A stretch of DNA of 64,000 bases from positions 682,001 to 746,000 of the forward strand of contig JAKUDP010000004.1 in assembly GCA_022570795.1 (NCBI GenBank), given 5' to 3'. Shown in pieces: positions 11,679-22,604 of this stretch (position 1 is the first letter of the stretch; each line of letters opens with the position of its first letter). This DNA comes from Sphaerulina vaccinii. Its lineage: Eukaryota > Ascomycota > Dothideomycetes > Mycosphaerellales > Mycosphaerellaceae. The notes under the pieces are model-generated. The model made no database searches and was not told the origin of the DNA. It saw only the letters and a program-made list of their open reading frames with translations. Both the position numbers and the translations under genes were made by a program.

Positions 11679-13380
11679 GTCGACAGATTTCCGGTGACAT
11701 GGAAGGTAAGATGTTCAAAGTCAATTCCGGATAGTTCTGATATCAGCCATCTCTGAAAAAGTCACAAGGTGGTCAGACCAAGTTGTGGAGTTCGCACCAT
11801 CCTTCTACGCGTAACAACAGTGGAACCTTCTAACTCAATTTATAGGACCACGAGAACCAGCCAACTCCTTTTCAGGTACACTCATCGATCTTTGTCCTGT
11901 CCTGCGAGCGAGCGACCGATCATAGCAGCAGGGTGCTGGAAGCTGCTTTGCACAGATCATCAGTGCTGGCATGGAGGTTGAGACTGCACTGATACGCACT
12001 CGAAAGAAAGTTCTGCAAGCAGGGGACCCTATAACTTACTGGGCTTTGACAGACTCTAGCCAGATCATCATTCAAGGCTAGCTAGCTGGGCTGGAGTGTG
12101 GAAAGGTGAGTATACATACTGACAAGGGGCAGCAGGTGCAACACTTATTCAGTCTATAAACATCCTTCTACTTGCATCGACCAGATAGAAAAATGTTCCC
12201 AACAAGCCACATGGTTGATTCCCCGGACGACAAAACGAAGATAGCACTTCTTCTTCCATCGCCCACTCCTCAAGACGAGACGTCCCCAATCAAGAACAAT
12301 GCGCTCTGTCATTCCCCGCCGCATCCAAAAAGTATATACATCCATTCCCCGGTGTCTTGCACGGATGGTCCTACAATATCAATATCAGAATCATGCCATT
12401 ACATCACATCAAGCAGATCGACATCACTCACATTAGAGCATGGCGTTACCAGTTTGCCTGGCCCGGTCTTGAAATATACATTACAGACTCCCGTTCCACG
12501 ATCCATGCTACAAACCTATCGAATCACGTCGTCAGTCATCGTCTCAGGCCAGATATGGTTGTTGTTGATTTACGGAATGGTCGATACTGGAAAAGATGTC
12601 TGGTACTGCTACGGCTTGGCTGTACAGAGCAGGGAAAGGAGAGCAGCGATGTTGAGGAGTTGCATGATGGGCACCTTGTGGAATGGAAAAGCTTACTGAC
12701 GAGGAGTGGATGCTTCTGTTGCTCAGCAAAGCGGCGCTCATATACTCTTTGCCCAAGGCCGTACTGTAGTTCATGATTACAATAGTGGTGCTCAAAAGAT
12801 TAGCCACGAGTGAGTAGACTGTGACGCTTATGCTAGTTTCTCAGACTAGCGAAATGCGAGTAATCAATTTCTGGTTGAGCAAGGCGAATTAATATCGAAC
12901 CCGATAACTCCTTGTTTCGAGAGAAGAGATATCTTTGACCAGACAAGTCAAGGTTACTCGCCGCTATGCTTCTGTCAAGCTTTGCACGGCAACGCCCACT
13001 CATCGCGCAAGTGCTCCAAAAAGATGCGAAAGGCACCTTGAATCTCGTATATTTCGACATGAGACGATGATGAGCCTTCTCGCTCCATCAGCAGCCTCGT
13101 TGCAACGTCTTGTAGTGGACAATCTCGCTGCGTCCGTGCAAGGCTCGTAGAAAATGAAGACTGCTGGCGCACTCTGTCGTTGCTTCTGGTCGCTCGGTGT
13201 ATTCTAGATTGCAGAGATCTTTACAACTTGGATCCGAGATAGTAGCCCTCTCTGTTCTCAGATCGGATTATAACAGCACTTGGAGCCCGCCTCTGCTGTC
13301 GTGGTAGGCCCTGCTTGTCGTGAGAAGCCGGCAACGTTCATTTTCGCGAGCCCTTGGGGTCTCTGCTTTCCCATCGTGAC
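11679..13380. other. 1.7-kb region without a supported gene
   Basis: Several 60-175-codon frames overlap on both strands (for example 12172-12699 +, 12544-12807 -, 12833-13172 -). None has a motif, a consistent splice model or a persuasive start. A degraded gene is possible but not demonstrable by eye. Confidence 0.4.
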
Positions 13381-14448
13381 CTAGCCGAGCATCGCCACCA
13401 CAGCATCATCGTCACCGCGTTTTAGTCTGAAGACACCATGTGCATTTCTACGCGCAGTGAAGAAGGCCTGCACGCGAGTCTGCAGGTCTTTCTTTTTTTC
13501 GGCACAAGCTGCACTGTCAGCGTTGCGAAAGCCGTGAACATCCCATTCGATCTGATAGGTCGATTGTGGGCTCAAATCCACGCGCCAGTGCAAAATTGCG
13601 AGGGTCCTCGATGCGTCCACGACCATGCTGCCTCGTAATTGAAGTTTGCGAAGGGCGGTAAGGCATGCCACCGGTGCCTTCCTTAGAAACCGTACCGTGG
13701 ACGGCGATGTGATTTGCAAGGGAATTCCGCTATCATATCTCACGTAGATGGTGGAGGTGCAATGGTCGTAAAAACTGGGTAGAGACTCCTTGCGCAGCTT
13801 CTTCGAGACCATCGTGATGGGTGGTTGTGTGAGCATGATAAGCGCGTGGCATGGAACCCGCTCCTCGAGGTATCCAAAGTGGTGTTCATAAATCTCTAGC
13901 CGCAGTTCTGGCGGGAGACCTTCAAAGCAAGCGTCGGGGTTGGAGGAGACAGGTTCGCGCTCCTCGTCCTGTTCCTCGAGATACCGGATGAGTTCCTTTC
14001 GCATCGCCACCTTACCCGCTAGCAGAGTGTTCGGTAGCTGACCAAATTGTTCCAAGCAAGACGTTTGCAGCTCTTCCAAAGTGTACTTGTCGTATCTAAG
14101 AGGCAGGGCCATGAGTCAGCAAGTCGCTCCGTAGTGTGGAGGGTTCGAGTTCTGTCTGGGCTCGAGCTCTCTAGGCGTCGGGGGCTCGAGCTGATTGAGA
14201 CAGCCTCCCTGAGATAACCGCACTTACACAGGCAGACCTCGCTGTGCGCGAGCGTGCAGCGCCTTCAGACGCTCAAACGTCGAGTTCTTGGTGTAGGAGA
14301 TGTGCTTCGAATCAAGAAACCGTTTCGCATCGGCGGCGCTTGCAGGGACGCTAAGCTTCCAGTATCTGGCCGGGTGGTTGTCCCAGTACACGCTCGGATA
14401 CGTGGGATGGTTCAAGCGGTCGTCGCTATAAGGCCGCAACTGAACCAT
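13381..14448 (-). CDS. SAP-like / F-box-like protein, tandem copy A, 311 aa
   Basis: Exons 14448-14228 and 14095-13381, joined across a 132-nt intron (donor GTAAGT, acceptor CTTAG) to give RGLPVYDKYTLEEL. That matches the uninterrupted RGLPIYDKYTLEEL of the neighbouring copy B. Layout: an N-terminal YWKLSVP...FLDSKHISYTK segment; a SAP-like helix pair (YDKYTLEELQTSCLEQFGQLP, then KVAMRKELIRYLEEQ) at about 74-120; an F-box-like GLPPELRLEIYEHHF near 133; and a beta-rich remainder ending FRLKRGDDDAVVAML. SAP motifs often bind DNA, and short 2EXR/F-box-like domains are abundant in Dothideomycetes. Function unknown. Confidence 0.8.
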
Positions 14449-15018
14449 GTTGGCGATGAAATAAGTAAGACGAGCTCTCTGTTTGGCTAAGCGGAGTTCC
14501 TTGCGGGTGTCAAAGTGCGTCGAATGGCGTAGCGAGTTTTGTAGTGCGGAGAGAGGGGTTTGTGATATTGACTGTGCCTAGAGAAATCGGCGAAGAGTCA
14601 CATGTTTCATGATTTGTGAGCGTGTCGTGATGTTGTCCAAGTAACAAGTCGCTGCATATGAGAAACATTCACTCGCGCTGCTGTAGCCTAAGCAAATAAC
14701 GCTGATCGTGGAGGACAGCCAAGGCTCGAGGACATTGAAGGTTGCCGGCATTCGCTGTCTTTAATCCGAGCTGCATGGACAGCAGCGACAATCAGAGAGA
14801 CGTCGACCTTATGCCTCAACTTGTCTGTTTATTCTCCATTCGCTCCATTCGCACGATCAACAATGTGACTGGTGCAGCTCTGCTTCGAGCGGCGTAGACG
14901 GTGCCGAAAAGTGGAGAGGCGGCAACGATGACTTTCCTCAGCCCTGAGCATGACCTCTGCCAAATAAGGACGTTCGAAGCGCTCGTCGCGCCTTACTTGC
15001 TCCGCGCATCTCGATGCC
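14449..15018. other. Spacer between tandem paralogs A and B
   Basis: About 570 bp between the start of copy A and the stop of copy B. No gene is evident; it should contain the copy A promoter. Confidence 0.5.
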
Positions 15019-15903
15019 TTAGAGCGCGTTGAGCATTGCTGGCAGAGCTTCTTCGTCCCCTCGTTGCATTCGGAATCTACCATCCGGGTCTGTGCGCGCC
15101 CGAATGAACTTCTGCACCAGCTTCTCGAAGTTCGTAGTAAACTCCAGATGGCATGCTGAGCGTTCACGACTCCACTCAATCCGGAGATCTGGTTGATCTA
15201 CTCTAATCTGCCAAGTGAAAAAGTCCAAATATGTATCAGTCGGGCAACGAAGCCATCCACGTATGCAAAGATTTTGGATCGCATGGACATGATCAACTGG
15301 CGCGTCTTTAAGGAACCTCTTCGTCTTGGCGTCCCAAAGCTGATGGTGCCATATAGAAGTCCTTTGACCAACGACAATAGTCGGAGTACAGCACTTTAAA
15401 AATACGTCTAGTGCTTCCTTTCGCAGTAGCTTCGATGCGTATGTGACCGGGGGCTGCGCAAAAAAGCCAGCTGTCGACTTCTGTATCGTGGTCATGACGT
15501 CCTTAAAGTAGTGCTCATAGATTTGTACGCGCAGCTCCGCGGGCAAATCCATTAGCTTGTGGAAGCCATCCTCATACGTGCGATCCTCAAGAAGACGAAT
15601 CAGCTCTAGCCTCATGGCATTCTTGCGTACTGGCAAAGGCGTGGGTAGCTGATGGTATCGCTGGAAGTAGCTCGCTCGCAGTTCCTCCAACGTGTACTTG
15701 TCGTATATAGGCAAGCCACGCTGGACTCGTGCGTAAAGTGCAAAGAGCCGGACTCGTGGTGAGTTCACCCTGTATGCGATACCTTTGTTGATAAAGTAGC
15801 TCCTGATGAAGGCGGCGCTGCGAGGACGTTCCAGCTTCCAGTAATCTCCAGCTGGCCCGCTACCATTCCCGACGATACGATCGTATTCCCTGAACTGGAC
15901 CAT
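15019..15903 (-). CDS. SAP-like / F-box-like protein, tandem copy B, 294 aa
   Basis: A single exon from ATG at 15903. It is colinear with copy A: GDYWKLERPRSAAFIRSYF, then ARVQRGLPIYDKYTLEELRA (SAP-like), KNAMRLELIRLLED, LMDLPAELRVQIYEHYF (F-box-like) near residue 118, PPVTYASKLLRKEALDVF, and an ending FRMQRGDEEALPAMLNAL. The shared architecture and same orientation show a local duplication followed by strong divergence. Copy B lacks the 132-nt intron, so an intron was lost here or gained in A. Confidence 0.8.
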   Translation of the reverse strand: MVQFREYDRIVGNGSGPAGDYWKLERPRSAAFIRSYFINKGIAYRVNSPRVRLFALYARVQRGLPIYDKYTLEELRASYFQRYHQLPTPLPVRKNAMRLELIRLLEDRTYEDGFHKLMDLPAELRVQIYEHYFKDVMTTIQKSTAGFFAQPPVTYASKLLRKEALDVFLKCCTPTIVVGQRTSIWHHQLWDAKTKRFLKDAPVDHVHAIQNLCIRGWLRCPTDTYLDFFTWQIRVDQPDLRIEWSRERSACHLEFTTNFEKLVQKFIRARTDPDGRFRMQRGDEEALPAMLNAL

Positions 15904-16751
15904 GATGGCAGATAGTACTGATGCGCGTGCCTTGGATAGATCTCGATGATCTTTGTGATGATGCGCGGTGCTGCGAGTCTACTAAGCGTAGGGTAAGATG
16001 AGAATTACAATTTCCTGCTGCCACCTGTCCCAGCGGTGCAGACCACAATTAAGCATTTGCTGCTGACCACTCCATATCCATCTGCAACTGCTCCCAGTCT
16101 GGGCCTCTCTTGCTCGTGGGCTCTGTCTGAAGTACAAAATGATGCTCCGCTAAAGCTGGAGGCCTCTTTCAAGCCTGCAGTAACGCAAATGAGCCATGAG
16201 ACTGATCATGGCAAAACTGATCGCAAAGAGATTTTCTTTCCATCCTGCGAGGGTGGTCCGGTACGTGTTGAGACGCTGTAGACCGCCCAGTCTAGGATCT
16301 CCGTTGGCATTCGTCCTATGCACTGGTTGGAGGTCTTGCGGTCGACCCGCCTAGATTGAGTAGTCTTCGCATCGTGCGGCAATCGTGCGGCAATCGTGCT
16401 TTGAGAGCAGCCCAGCGAGCGTGCAGTATGCTTTTCGTTATAAACGCATCGTGTACATCCTGCAAGAAGGGCATGCGAGGGAGAAGGTCACCATTGTCGG
16501 ATCTCAACAAGATGGAAATGTGGTTTGGAGACGTGAGAGAGGGAGGAACGACCGGATGACTAAGCGAAAGCTTCATTGGAGCTCCTGCTGTTCGGTGTTC
16601 GTCGTCAACAGTCGCTTGCCTGCCTGGTCCATCGAACATCCACGAATAACAACTTCTCTACGTTTCCATCCACCTCTGACCGTTCACAACACCAGACTCT
16701 CCTCAACATACTCCAGTCCAACAGACAGACAACAGTCAGAACACCGCCACG
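15904..16751. other. Divergent intergenic region upstream of the proteasome ATPase gene
   Basis: About 850 bp. It holds a short tandem run based on GCAATCGTGCG near 16371-16399 and a CA/CT-rich leader just before the RPT5 start. No additional gene is supported. Confidence 0.5.
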
Positions 16752-18252
16752 ATGTCGACGCTCGAGGATCTCGATGACATGGAGCGCGATGGCAAGAAGG
16801 AGGAGAACAACGATGGCGACAAGGACAAGAAGGGCTCTGACGATGCGGACATGAAGGACGCAGATGGCGAGAAGAAGGAAGAAGAAGAAGAAAAGGAAGA
16901 AGAGCAGATCGATGCCGAGATCCTCAACTCCAGCACACGCGACATCCAGGCTCGGCGGCGATTACTTGAGAACGACACGCGCATCATGAGATCCGAATTC
17001 CAGCGCCTCAATCACGAGAAGCAGAGTATGCTAGACAAGATCAAGGACAACGTCGACAAGATTGATAACAACAGACAATTGCCATACCTGGTCGGAAACG
17101 TGGTCGAGATTCTGGATCTGGATGTCGAAGCAGAAGCGCAGGAGGAAGGTGCCAACATCGATCTTGATGCCACACGTGTGGGCAAGTCGGCAGTCATTAA
17201 GACTTCCACTAGACAAACTATCTTCCTGCCGCTGATAGGCCTCGTTGACCACGACAAGCTGAAGCCCGGTGATTTGATTGGTGTGAACAAGGACTCATAT
17301 CTCATCCTCGACACACTGCCAGCGGAATACGACAGCAGAGTCAAGGCCATGGAGGTTGATGAGAAGCCAACAGAGAAGTACACAGATGTTGGTGGACTGG
17401 ACAAGCAGATTGAAGAGCTGGTGGAAGCAGTGGTCTGGCCCATGAAGGAGGCTGAGCGCTTCAAGAAGATTGGCATCAAGGCGCCGAAGGGTAAGTGTAC
17501 ACATGGCAGGATTCGTGTCCCAGCTAACGTGATATAGGTGCCCTCATGTACGGTCCACCCGGAACTGGAAAGACCCTCCTCGCCCGAGCTTGCGCCGCAC
17601 AAACCGAAGCCACATTCCTCAAACTCGCCGGTCCTCAACTCGTACAAATGTTCATAGGAGATGGTGCGAAGCTCGTCCGTGACTGCTTTGCGCTTGCGAA
17701 AGAGAAGGCTCCATCTATCATCTTTATTGATGAGCTGGATGCCGTGGGCACAAAGCGATTCGACAGCGAGAAGAGTGGTGACAGAGAAGTACAGAGAACT
17801 ATGTTGGAGTTGCTCAACCAGCTGGATGGTTTCGCATCGGATGATCGCATCAAGGTGTTGGCGGCGACAAACAGAGTTGACGTGCTCGATCCAGCTCTGC
17901 TGAGATCTGGTCGTCTAGACAGGAAGATCGAGTTCCCGCTTCCTAATGAGGAGGCACGAGCGCAGATCTTGCGCATTCACAGCAGAAAGATGACTGTTGA
18001 TGAGGGCGTGAACTGGCCTGAGTTGTCGAGAAGTACAGATGAGTTCGGAGGTGCTATGCTCAAGGCTGTGTGTGTCGAGGCTGGCATGATTGCACTACGT
18101 ACTGGGCACAGCAAGATCTCTCACGAGCACTACGTGGATGCTATCTCTGAGGTGCAGGCCAAGAAGAAGGTAAGCTCTCATTCGTATGATCACAGTCGGA
18201 CACGAACCCTGCTAACAGCTACATATAGGACACGGTCAACTTTTATGCTTAA
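16752..18252 (+). CDS. RPT5: 26S proteasome regulatory particle ATPase Rpt5 (6A)
   Basis: Exons 16752-17490, 17538-18169 and 18229-18252, 464 aa; introns of 47 nt (GTAAGT...ATAG) and 59 nt (GTAAGC...GCTAAC...ATAG). A highly charged N-terminus ([12 protein letters not shown]) leads into the coiled coil and OB domain ([15 protein letters not shown]). The AAA+ module has Walker A GPPGTGKT near 251, Walker [12 protein letters not shown] near 306, and [21 protein letters not shown]. The last exon is only eight codons including the stop and encodes the C-terminal DTVNFYA, whose FYA is the HbYX motif that docks into the 20S alpha ring. Rpt5 unfolds ubiquitinated substrates as part of the hexameric ATPase ring. 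Confidence 0.97.
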
Positions 18253-19191
18253 GCGAGCTGTTGCATGGCGCTACATTACAAGTCGCTTCCATAGAGCATG
18301 TACTATACCTGACGAACTATCCGAGACCATTCGAACAAGCATGAAAGATCACTCTCTCCCATTCTTTGTATCAGCTTACCTACGAGTGCCGATGATGTTG
18401 TACAGTAGCTCGACCTTGCAAAGTTTTGAAGCGTTTTTGCAAGCTCTATGCCTTCCAGCACCACAGACAAGTGCTATGACATGGTTGATAAGTGTTCACG
18501 ACTTACGCTCCTCTGGACAACGAGACGTGGAGACCCTGAGTAATTCCATCAACCCAATGGCGAGAAAGCACTTCGCCGTACTCTCACATCTGCAGCTGAT
18601 GAGCTGACTTCTGTGCCGGATCAGACATGAACACTATCGAATAATATGCAACCCAATGCTCGTAGATGTTGGAGTGATCGCTGCAGGCTTGGTAGTTCTG
18701 GTACTGTCAGCATCCAGTTGCTCAATTGCACCGCTCGCTCGAGATGCTTGGAGAGAGGCAAACATGCCACGAATAGGTGAAGTGGAGCGGATATGACTGT
18801 GAGAGAGGTATAAGCCGTGCGCTCTTTCTCAAGTACAGCTTCTAATTCAGAGTGCTGTAGCCTCTGTGTTTCCACAGTCAATACTCGCTTCGCTATGCAT
18901 GTCTCTGCTCTGAGCAACATATCCTGTTGAGATGTGCTTGATGCAGAAGTCCTGGTTCAGCATTGGAGGGACTGTACATGTATTCTGCTTCGGCCTTTCT
19001 GCTGACTGTGCATATCTCCCTGTCCATCTACATCAATACATCCCCATGATGGCCGATCCTCTTGTTCCTGGCTCAGGCGATCGTGTCGTTGGTGTGATCC
19101 TCTGTCACATCCGGGTACTCTTCCACGTATTCGGGATCAGTGTAAGCCCTGTAAGTCGTTAGCTATGACAAATTGTTCAACAATTGGGTGC
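18253..19191. other. Convergent 3' intergenic region
   Basis: About 940 bp between the stops of RPT5 and the coiled-coil gene. The frame that reads through RPT5 intron 2 continues to 18607 but is not homologous to anything I recognise. Other frames look like chance. Confidence 0.5.
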
Positions 19192-20055
19192 CTATACTGA
19201 CCCGAAGACGGGAGGCTTAGTCCTTGACAGTCCCGGCTGCAGACGAAGACGTTTGACGATGTCCCGAGTCCATTTCATTTCAGCATGCCAATTGTCATTG
19301 GTACTGGCCGCCAAACGCAAGGTCACCTTCGCATTTTGTCGAACCTGGGTTACAACATCCTTCAAAGTGTACACCAGTTCACTTATGACCTTCACGCACT
19401 TGTCTGTCGTAGCGAGTTGCGACGAGACATCTTCGGTACTTCGCTTGTTTTGCTCAACCTCGTTTGCCAGATTCTCCAATTGCCTGTGGTCTTTCCCGAG
19501 GTCTTTGACTTTCGTCTCGAGAGCGCGGTGCTGCGCGAGAGACGGAGTCGGGGTCGCGGTTGCAGCATCAGTGCCCTTCTTCTTGAGCTTCGTCTCCAAG
19601 GATGCCACCTTGTCCTGTAAATTCTCCTTGTCTTGCTCGCACTTGGCCAGGCGTTCCTCGAGTCGCTCGTTCTTCACGGCAAAGTCACGAAGCTTTGGCT
19701 CCATCTCTTGTGCCACGATGCTCCGCATTGTCTCCTTCATTTTTGAATTCATGGTGGTGCTGGCTTTGGCCTGATTCTTGATTTCTCTATCGAGAAGCTC
19801 TGGAGCGCGCCCTTGCTGCTTGAGTGTGGTGTCGAGTTGCTCAACTGCCTGCTTCAATGCGAAGACCTCTCGAAGCGCGTAGTGTCGCTTGTCGTCACTG
19901 GCGCGGCTTCCTTCCATATACAGGTCTCCAAAACCTCCGCCTCCAAGACGATCGATCACAACGTCTAGGAGTTTGTCAAGCTTGGCTGAGTCGAAACCTT
20001 CTATCAATACCCGCTCGTCCGCCGGGCTGGTGGTTTTGGAATCCTGTGTTGTCAT
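19192..20055 (-). CDS. Coiled-coil protein of unknown function, 287 aa
   Basis: A single exon. The frame is open from 20130, but the first ATG is 20055 in a good context (ACAACATGAC). After a short N-terminus (ERVLIEGFDSAKLDKLLDVV and a Gly-rich DRLGGGGFGDLY stretch) the protein is almost all heptad-patterned helix: residues ~65-235 with KQAVEQLDTTLKQQ, KNERLEERLAKCEQDKENLQ and DHRQLENLANEVEQNK. It ends in a basic RDIVKRLRLQPG. No signal peptide or membrane segment is seen. Not recognised; a structural or scaffold role would be typical but is inference. Confidence 0.75.
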   Translation of the reverse strand: MTTQDSKTTSPADERVLIEGFDSAKLDKLLDVVIDRLGGGGFGDLYMEGSRASDDKRHYALREVFALKQAVEQLDTTLKQQGRAPELLDREIKNQAKASTTMNSKMKETMRSIVAQEMEPKLRDFAVKNERLEERLAKCEQDKENLQDKVASLETKLKKKGTDAATATPTPSLAQHRALETKVKDLGKDHRQLENLANEVEQNKRSTEDVSSQLATTDKCVKVISELVYTLKDVVTQVRQNAKVTLRLAASTNDNWHAEMKWTRDIVKRLRLQPGLSRTKPPVFGSV

Positions 20056-20933
20056 GTTGTTAACATTGGAGTTGACGCGAAGGTTGTGGATTGAGGAAAG
20101 CAAAATTTCTGCCTGTTTTGTTTGCTTCACTTCTCCGCACGGAGTGCCTCACTACGCCACTGCAAATCTGCGCCACTTCAGAAGTTATGGGTAAGAAGAA
20201 TGGGAGATGAGTCTTGCAAGAAGAAGAAGGATCACGCAGAAGCACAAAATGAATTGACCACTTCCGACTCGCAATGACATGATCGTATCTCTGAGACTAT
20301 CAGCTCTTCTCCTCGACAGGCCTCATCAGCCGGGCCAAGATAGACAGACAACATGACCCATTTCGAAGGTCTGGTATGCTCAATGCTATTATCGAAGCGC
20401 GTGTGGGCACGACTCCAGCAGATCTCTCGTCCGTGCTAGCATATCCTACCTTTATTTACTTCTGGCCAGCTCAATCCAACTTTTGGCAAAAGTGTGCCTT
20501 CCACGTGGATCCAAACGATCTCATGTTCACCACTGAAGGAACGCTGTGAGAGCCTCTGCACATCTTGCACCTCTTGTGCAGCCCAACTTGAATACAGCTC
20601 TATTGCAAGGAGGTCGAGTCGCGTCGTGAGGGCTATCGTATGAAGGCCGTTGGCTTGAAGGCGTACATCATGACTCCGGACTTGCGACTTGAAGCATCGA
20701 GAGGACTGTAACCATCTCTCACGCGTCAATTGGTGCAATAACTGCTTGATTAATGGCTGTGGTGAAAGAGAAGAAGGATATGAAGTCTCGTTGGGAGTGA
20801 GGTGGATGTGGAGTCACAACCGAACCAATAAAATGTGGCAGTCTGTACCACACCTTCATCATCACTTTCACGAGGCCACTCTTGTTCCTTCTCTTCTTCC
20901 ATCATGTAACTCATGCAGAAGACTCTTGCCAAA
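20056..20933. other. Intergenic region between divergent genes
   Basis: About 880 bp between the coiled-coil gene and the amine oxidase. A 100-codon minus-strand frame (20436-20738) has no motif. No gene is supported. Confidence 0.5.
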
Positions 20934-22604
20934 ATGGCCACAGCTGCTGTTTGCGACGAGAGTCGGCACTATGAAGTCCTCGTACTCGGCGCCGGAATGT
21001 CTGGACTTGCCTGTGCATCGAGACTTTTTCAGCATCAACATTACCGAGCCAAGAACCGTCTCCTTGTCTTGGAAGCACGAGACCGTATAGGCGGCCGGAT
21101 ACAGTCAGTACATGTCAATGGATGGCGATTAGATACAGGTGCGAACTGGATCCATGGCATAGGCACGAAAGATGAGCCGAATCCACTGATGACAATCTTG
21201 CCACACAAACGCGTCAAGCAGTTGAGTGGTGTGGTTGCGTTCGCGGCGCAGCGAAGGACGAGTTCACGCAAATTGGATCAGGAGAGTGACTGGGTCGAAG
21301 TTGAGCCTAGCTCAGTCCAGCAGACCACAGGTCATGGTCGTGTCATTCCAGCAAGTGTATCAGGCACAATCATGGCTGCATTGTGGGACATGATAGAGTC
21401 ACTACATGAGATGGCATCCACGAGAACAGCAAACGATGCCAAAGGCACGACGATGCTGAAAGCCATTACACAAGCCAATAGCTTCAAGCAGGCTTTCAAA
21501 CAGATCCCCAAGGAATACCATGCTTCTCTCAGCGCCATGCCTCAATTCGTCGAAGTGATGGAAGCCGGTCCTCTCGCGGCACAATCAGCTGAGCAGAAGA
21601 AAGGAAATGTTGGTATGGGTCTGCTTGAGTTCGCGATTGACGATTTCGATGGAGATCAGGTCTTCTTGCAGGATGGTTATACTGCTGTCGTTGAAGATGT
21701 TGCAAAGGACTTGGTGGATGCAGATCTTGTTCAGCTGAGTACAGAAGTCCTACAGATCGACTGGAGTGCGAAGCCAATTCGTGTTAAGACAAGTCAGGGT
21801 GATTTCACTGCCGACCAGGTGGTTTGCACGTTGCCTCTTGGTGTGCTACAATACCGCCATTCAAGTCAGGACTCTGGATCTGATCCCACTCTCTTCACTC
21901 CAGCACTTCCTGCGGACAAGTATGAGTCAACAGAGAGTCTTGGCTTCGGCACTCTGGACAAGATCATACTCGTATTCGATAAGCCCTGGTGGACAGAAGA
22001 GCCATATACCTCGATCTGGAAGGACCGTATAGTCGATCGGCCACTCGAGATAAAGAAAGATGGAGGCCTCAGAGATCGCGAGCAGAAGTCGCCAGACTCT
22101 TTCATGGGCTTCACAGAGGAGCTGCAGGGTATCAGCATCAGCGATGACGGTACCGTCTCGACTGGCCCTCGACTGCTATCGATCGTGGATCTGCAGAACC
22201 TTACAGGTCAGCCTGTGCTTTCCTGCTTCGTCTCCTGTCATAATGCAGTCCAGGTCGAAGCCATGACTGATGACCAAGCAAGCGATCTTGTGCATCGTGC
22301 ACTCACGCAGTGGCTAGGTCGTGAACCTCCGAAGCCTGCTGCTGTGCATGTCAGTCGCTGGGCCTCGGACGCATATTCAAGAGGCAGCTATAGCCATATG
22401 ATCAAAGGCCTGTCAGAGACCAGGCATCGAGAGGCTTTCCAGGAGCCTATCAGGACTGCACAAGGTGCTGTGCTAAGATTTGCTGGCGAGCATACCAGTC
22501 GCAATCACTTTGCCACAGTACATGGTGCTCTGATCAGTGGATGGCGAGAAGCGGACGCCATACTTAATGAGCTAGCCATCAGCAACTCTGAAATCCACCC
22601 GTGA
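20934..22604 (+). CDS. Flavin-containing amine oxidase (polyamine oxidase-like), 556 aa
   Basis: A single exon. An in-frame ATG exists at 20913, but 20934 sits in a far stronger context (CCAAAATGGCC). The N-terminal FAD-binding fold is explicit: VLVLGAGMSGLACASRL, then LEARDRIGGRI and the substrate-side LDTGANWIHGIG. Central parts include DQVVCTLPLGVLQ and the hydrophobic KPWW. The C-terminal FAD segment is LRFAGEHTS followed by ALISGWREADAI. Such enzymes oxidise polyamines or related amines with release of H2O2. No signal peptide is seen, and the C-terminal EIHP is not a PTS1. The stop codon lies at the very start of the downstream tandem-repeat array. Confidence 0.93.
   Translation: MATAAVCDESRHYEVLVLGAGMSGLACASRLFQHQHYRAKNRLLVLEARDRIGGRIQSVHVNGWRLDTGANWIHGIGTKDEPNPLMTILPHKRVKQLSGVVAFAAQRRTSSRKLDQESDWVEVEPSSVQQTTGHGRVIPASVSGTIMAALWDMIESLHEMASTRTANDAKGTTMLKAITQANSFKQAFKQIPKEYHASLSAMPQFVEVMEAGPLAAQSAEQKKGNVGMGLLEFAIDDFDGDQVFLQDGYTAVVEDVAKDLVDADLVQLSTEVLQIDWSAKPIRVKTSQGDFTADQVVCTLPLGVLQYRHSSQDSGSDPTLFTPALPADKYESTESLGFGTLDKIILVFDKPWWTEEPYTSIWKDRIVDRPLEIKKDGGLRDREQKSPDSFMGFTEELQGISISDDGTVSTGPRLLSIVDLQNLTGQPVLSCFVSCHNAVQVEAMTDDQASDLVHRALTQWLGREPPKPAAVHVSRWASDAYSRGSYSHMIKGLSETRHREAFQEPIRTAQGAVLRFAGEHTSRNHFATVHGALISGWREADAILNELAISNSEIHP

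Noticed and set aside
12154..13172. Several 60-175-codon frames on both strands
   Set aside because: Mutually overlapping and motif-free; at best a degraded gene that I cannot support.
14140..14170. GGGTTCGAGTTC stretch resembling a tRNA T-arm
   Set aside because: It lies in the intron of copy A without foldable acceptor or anticodon arms.
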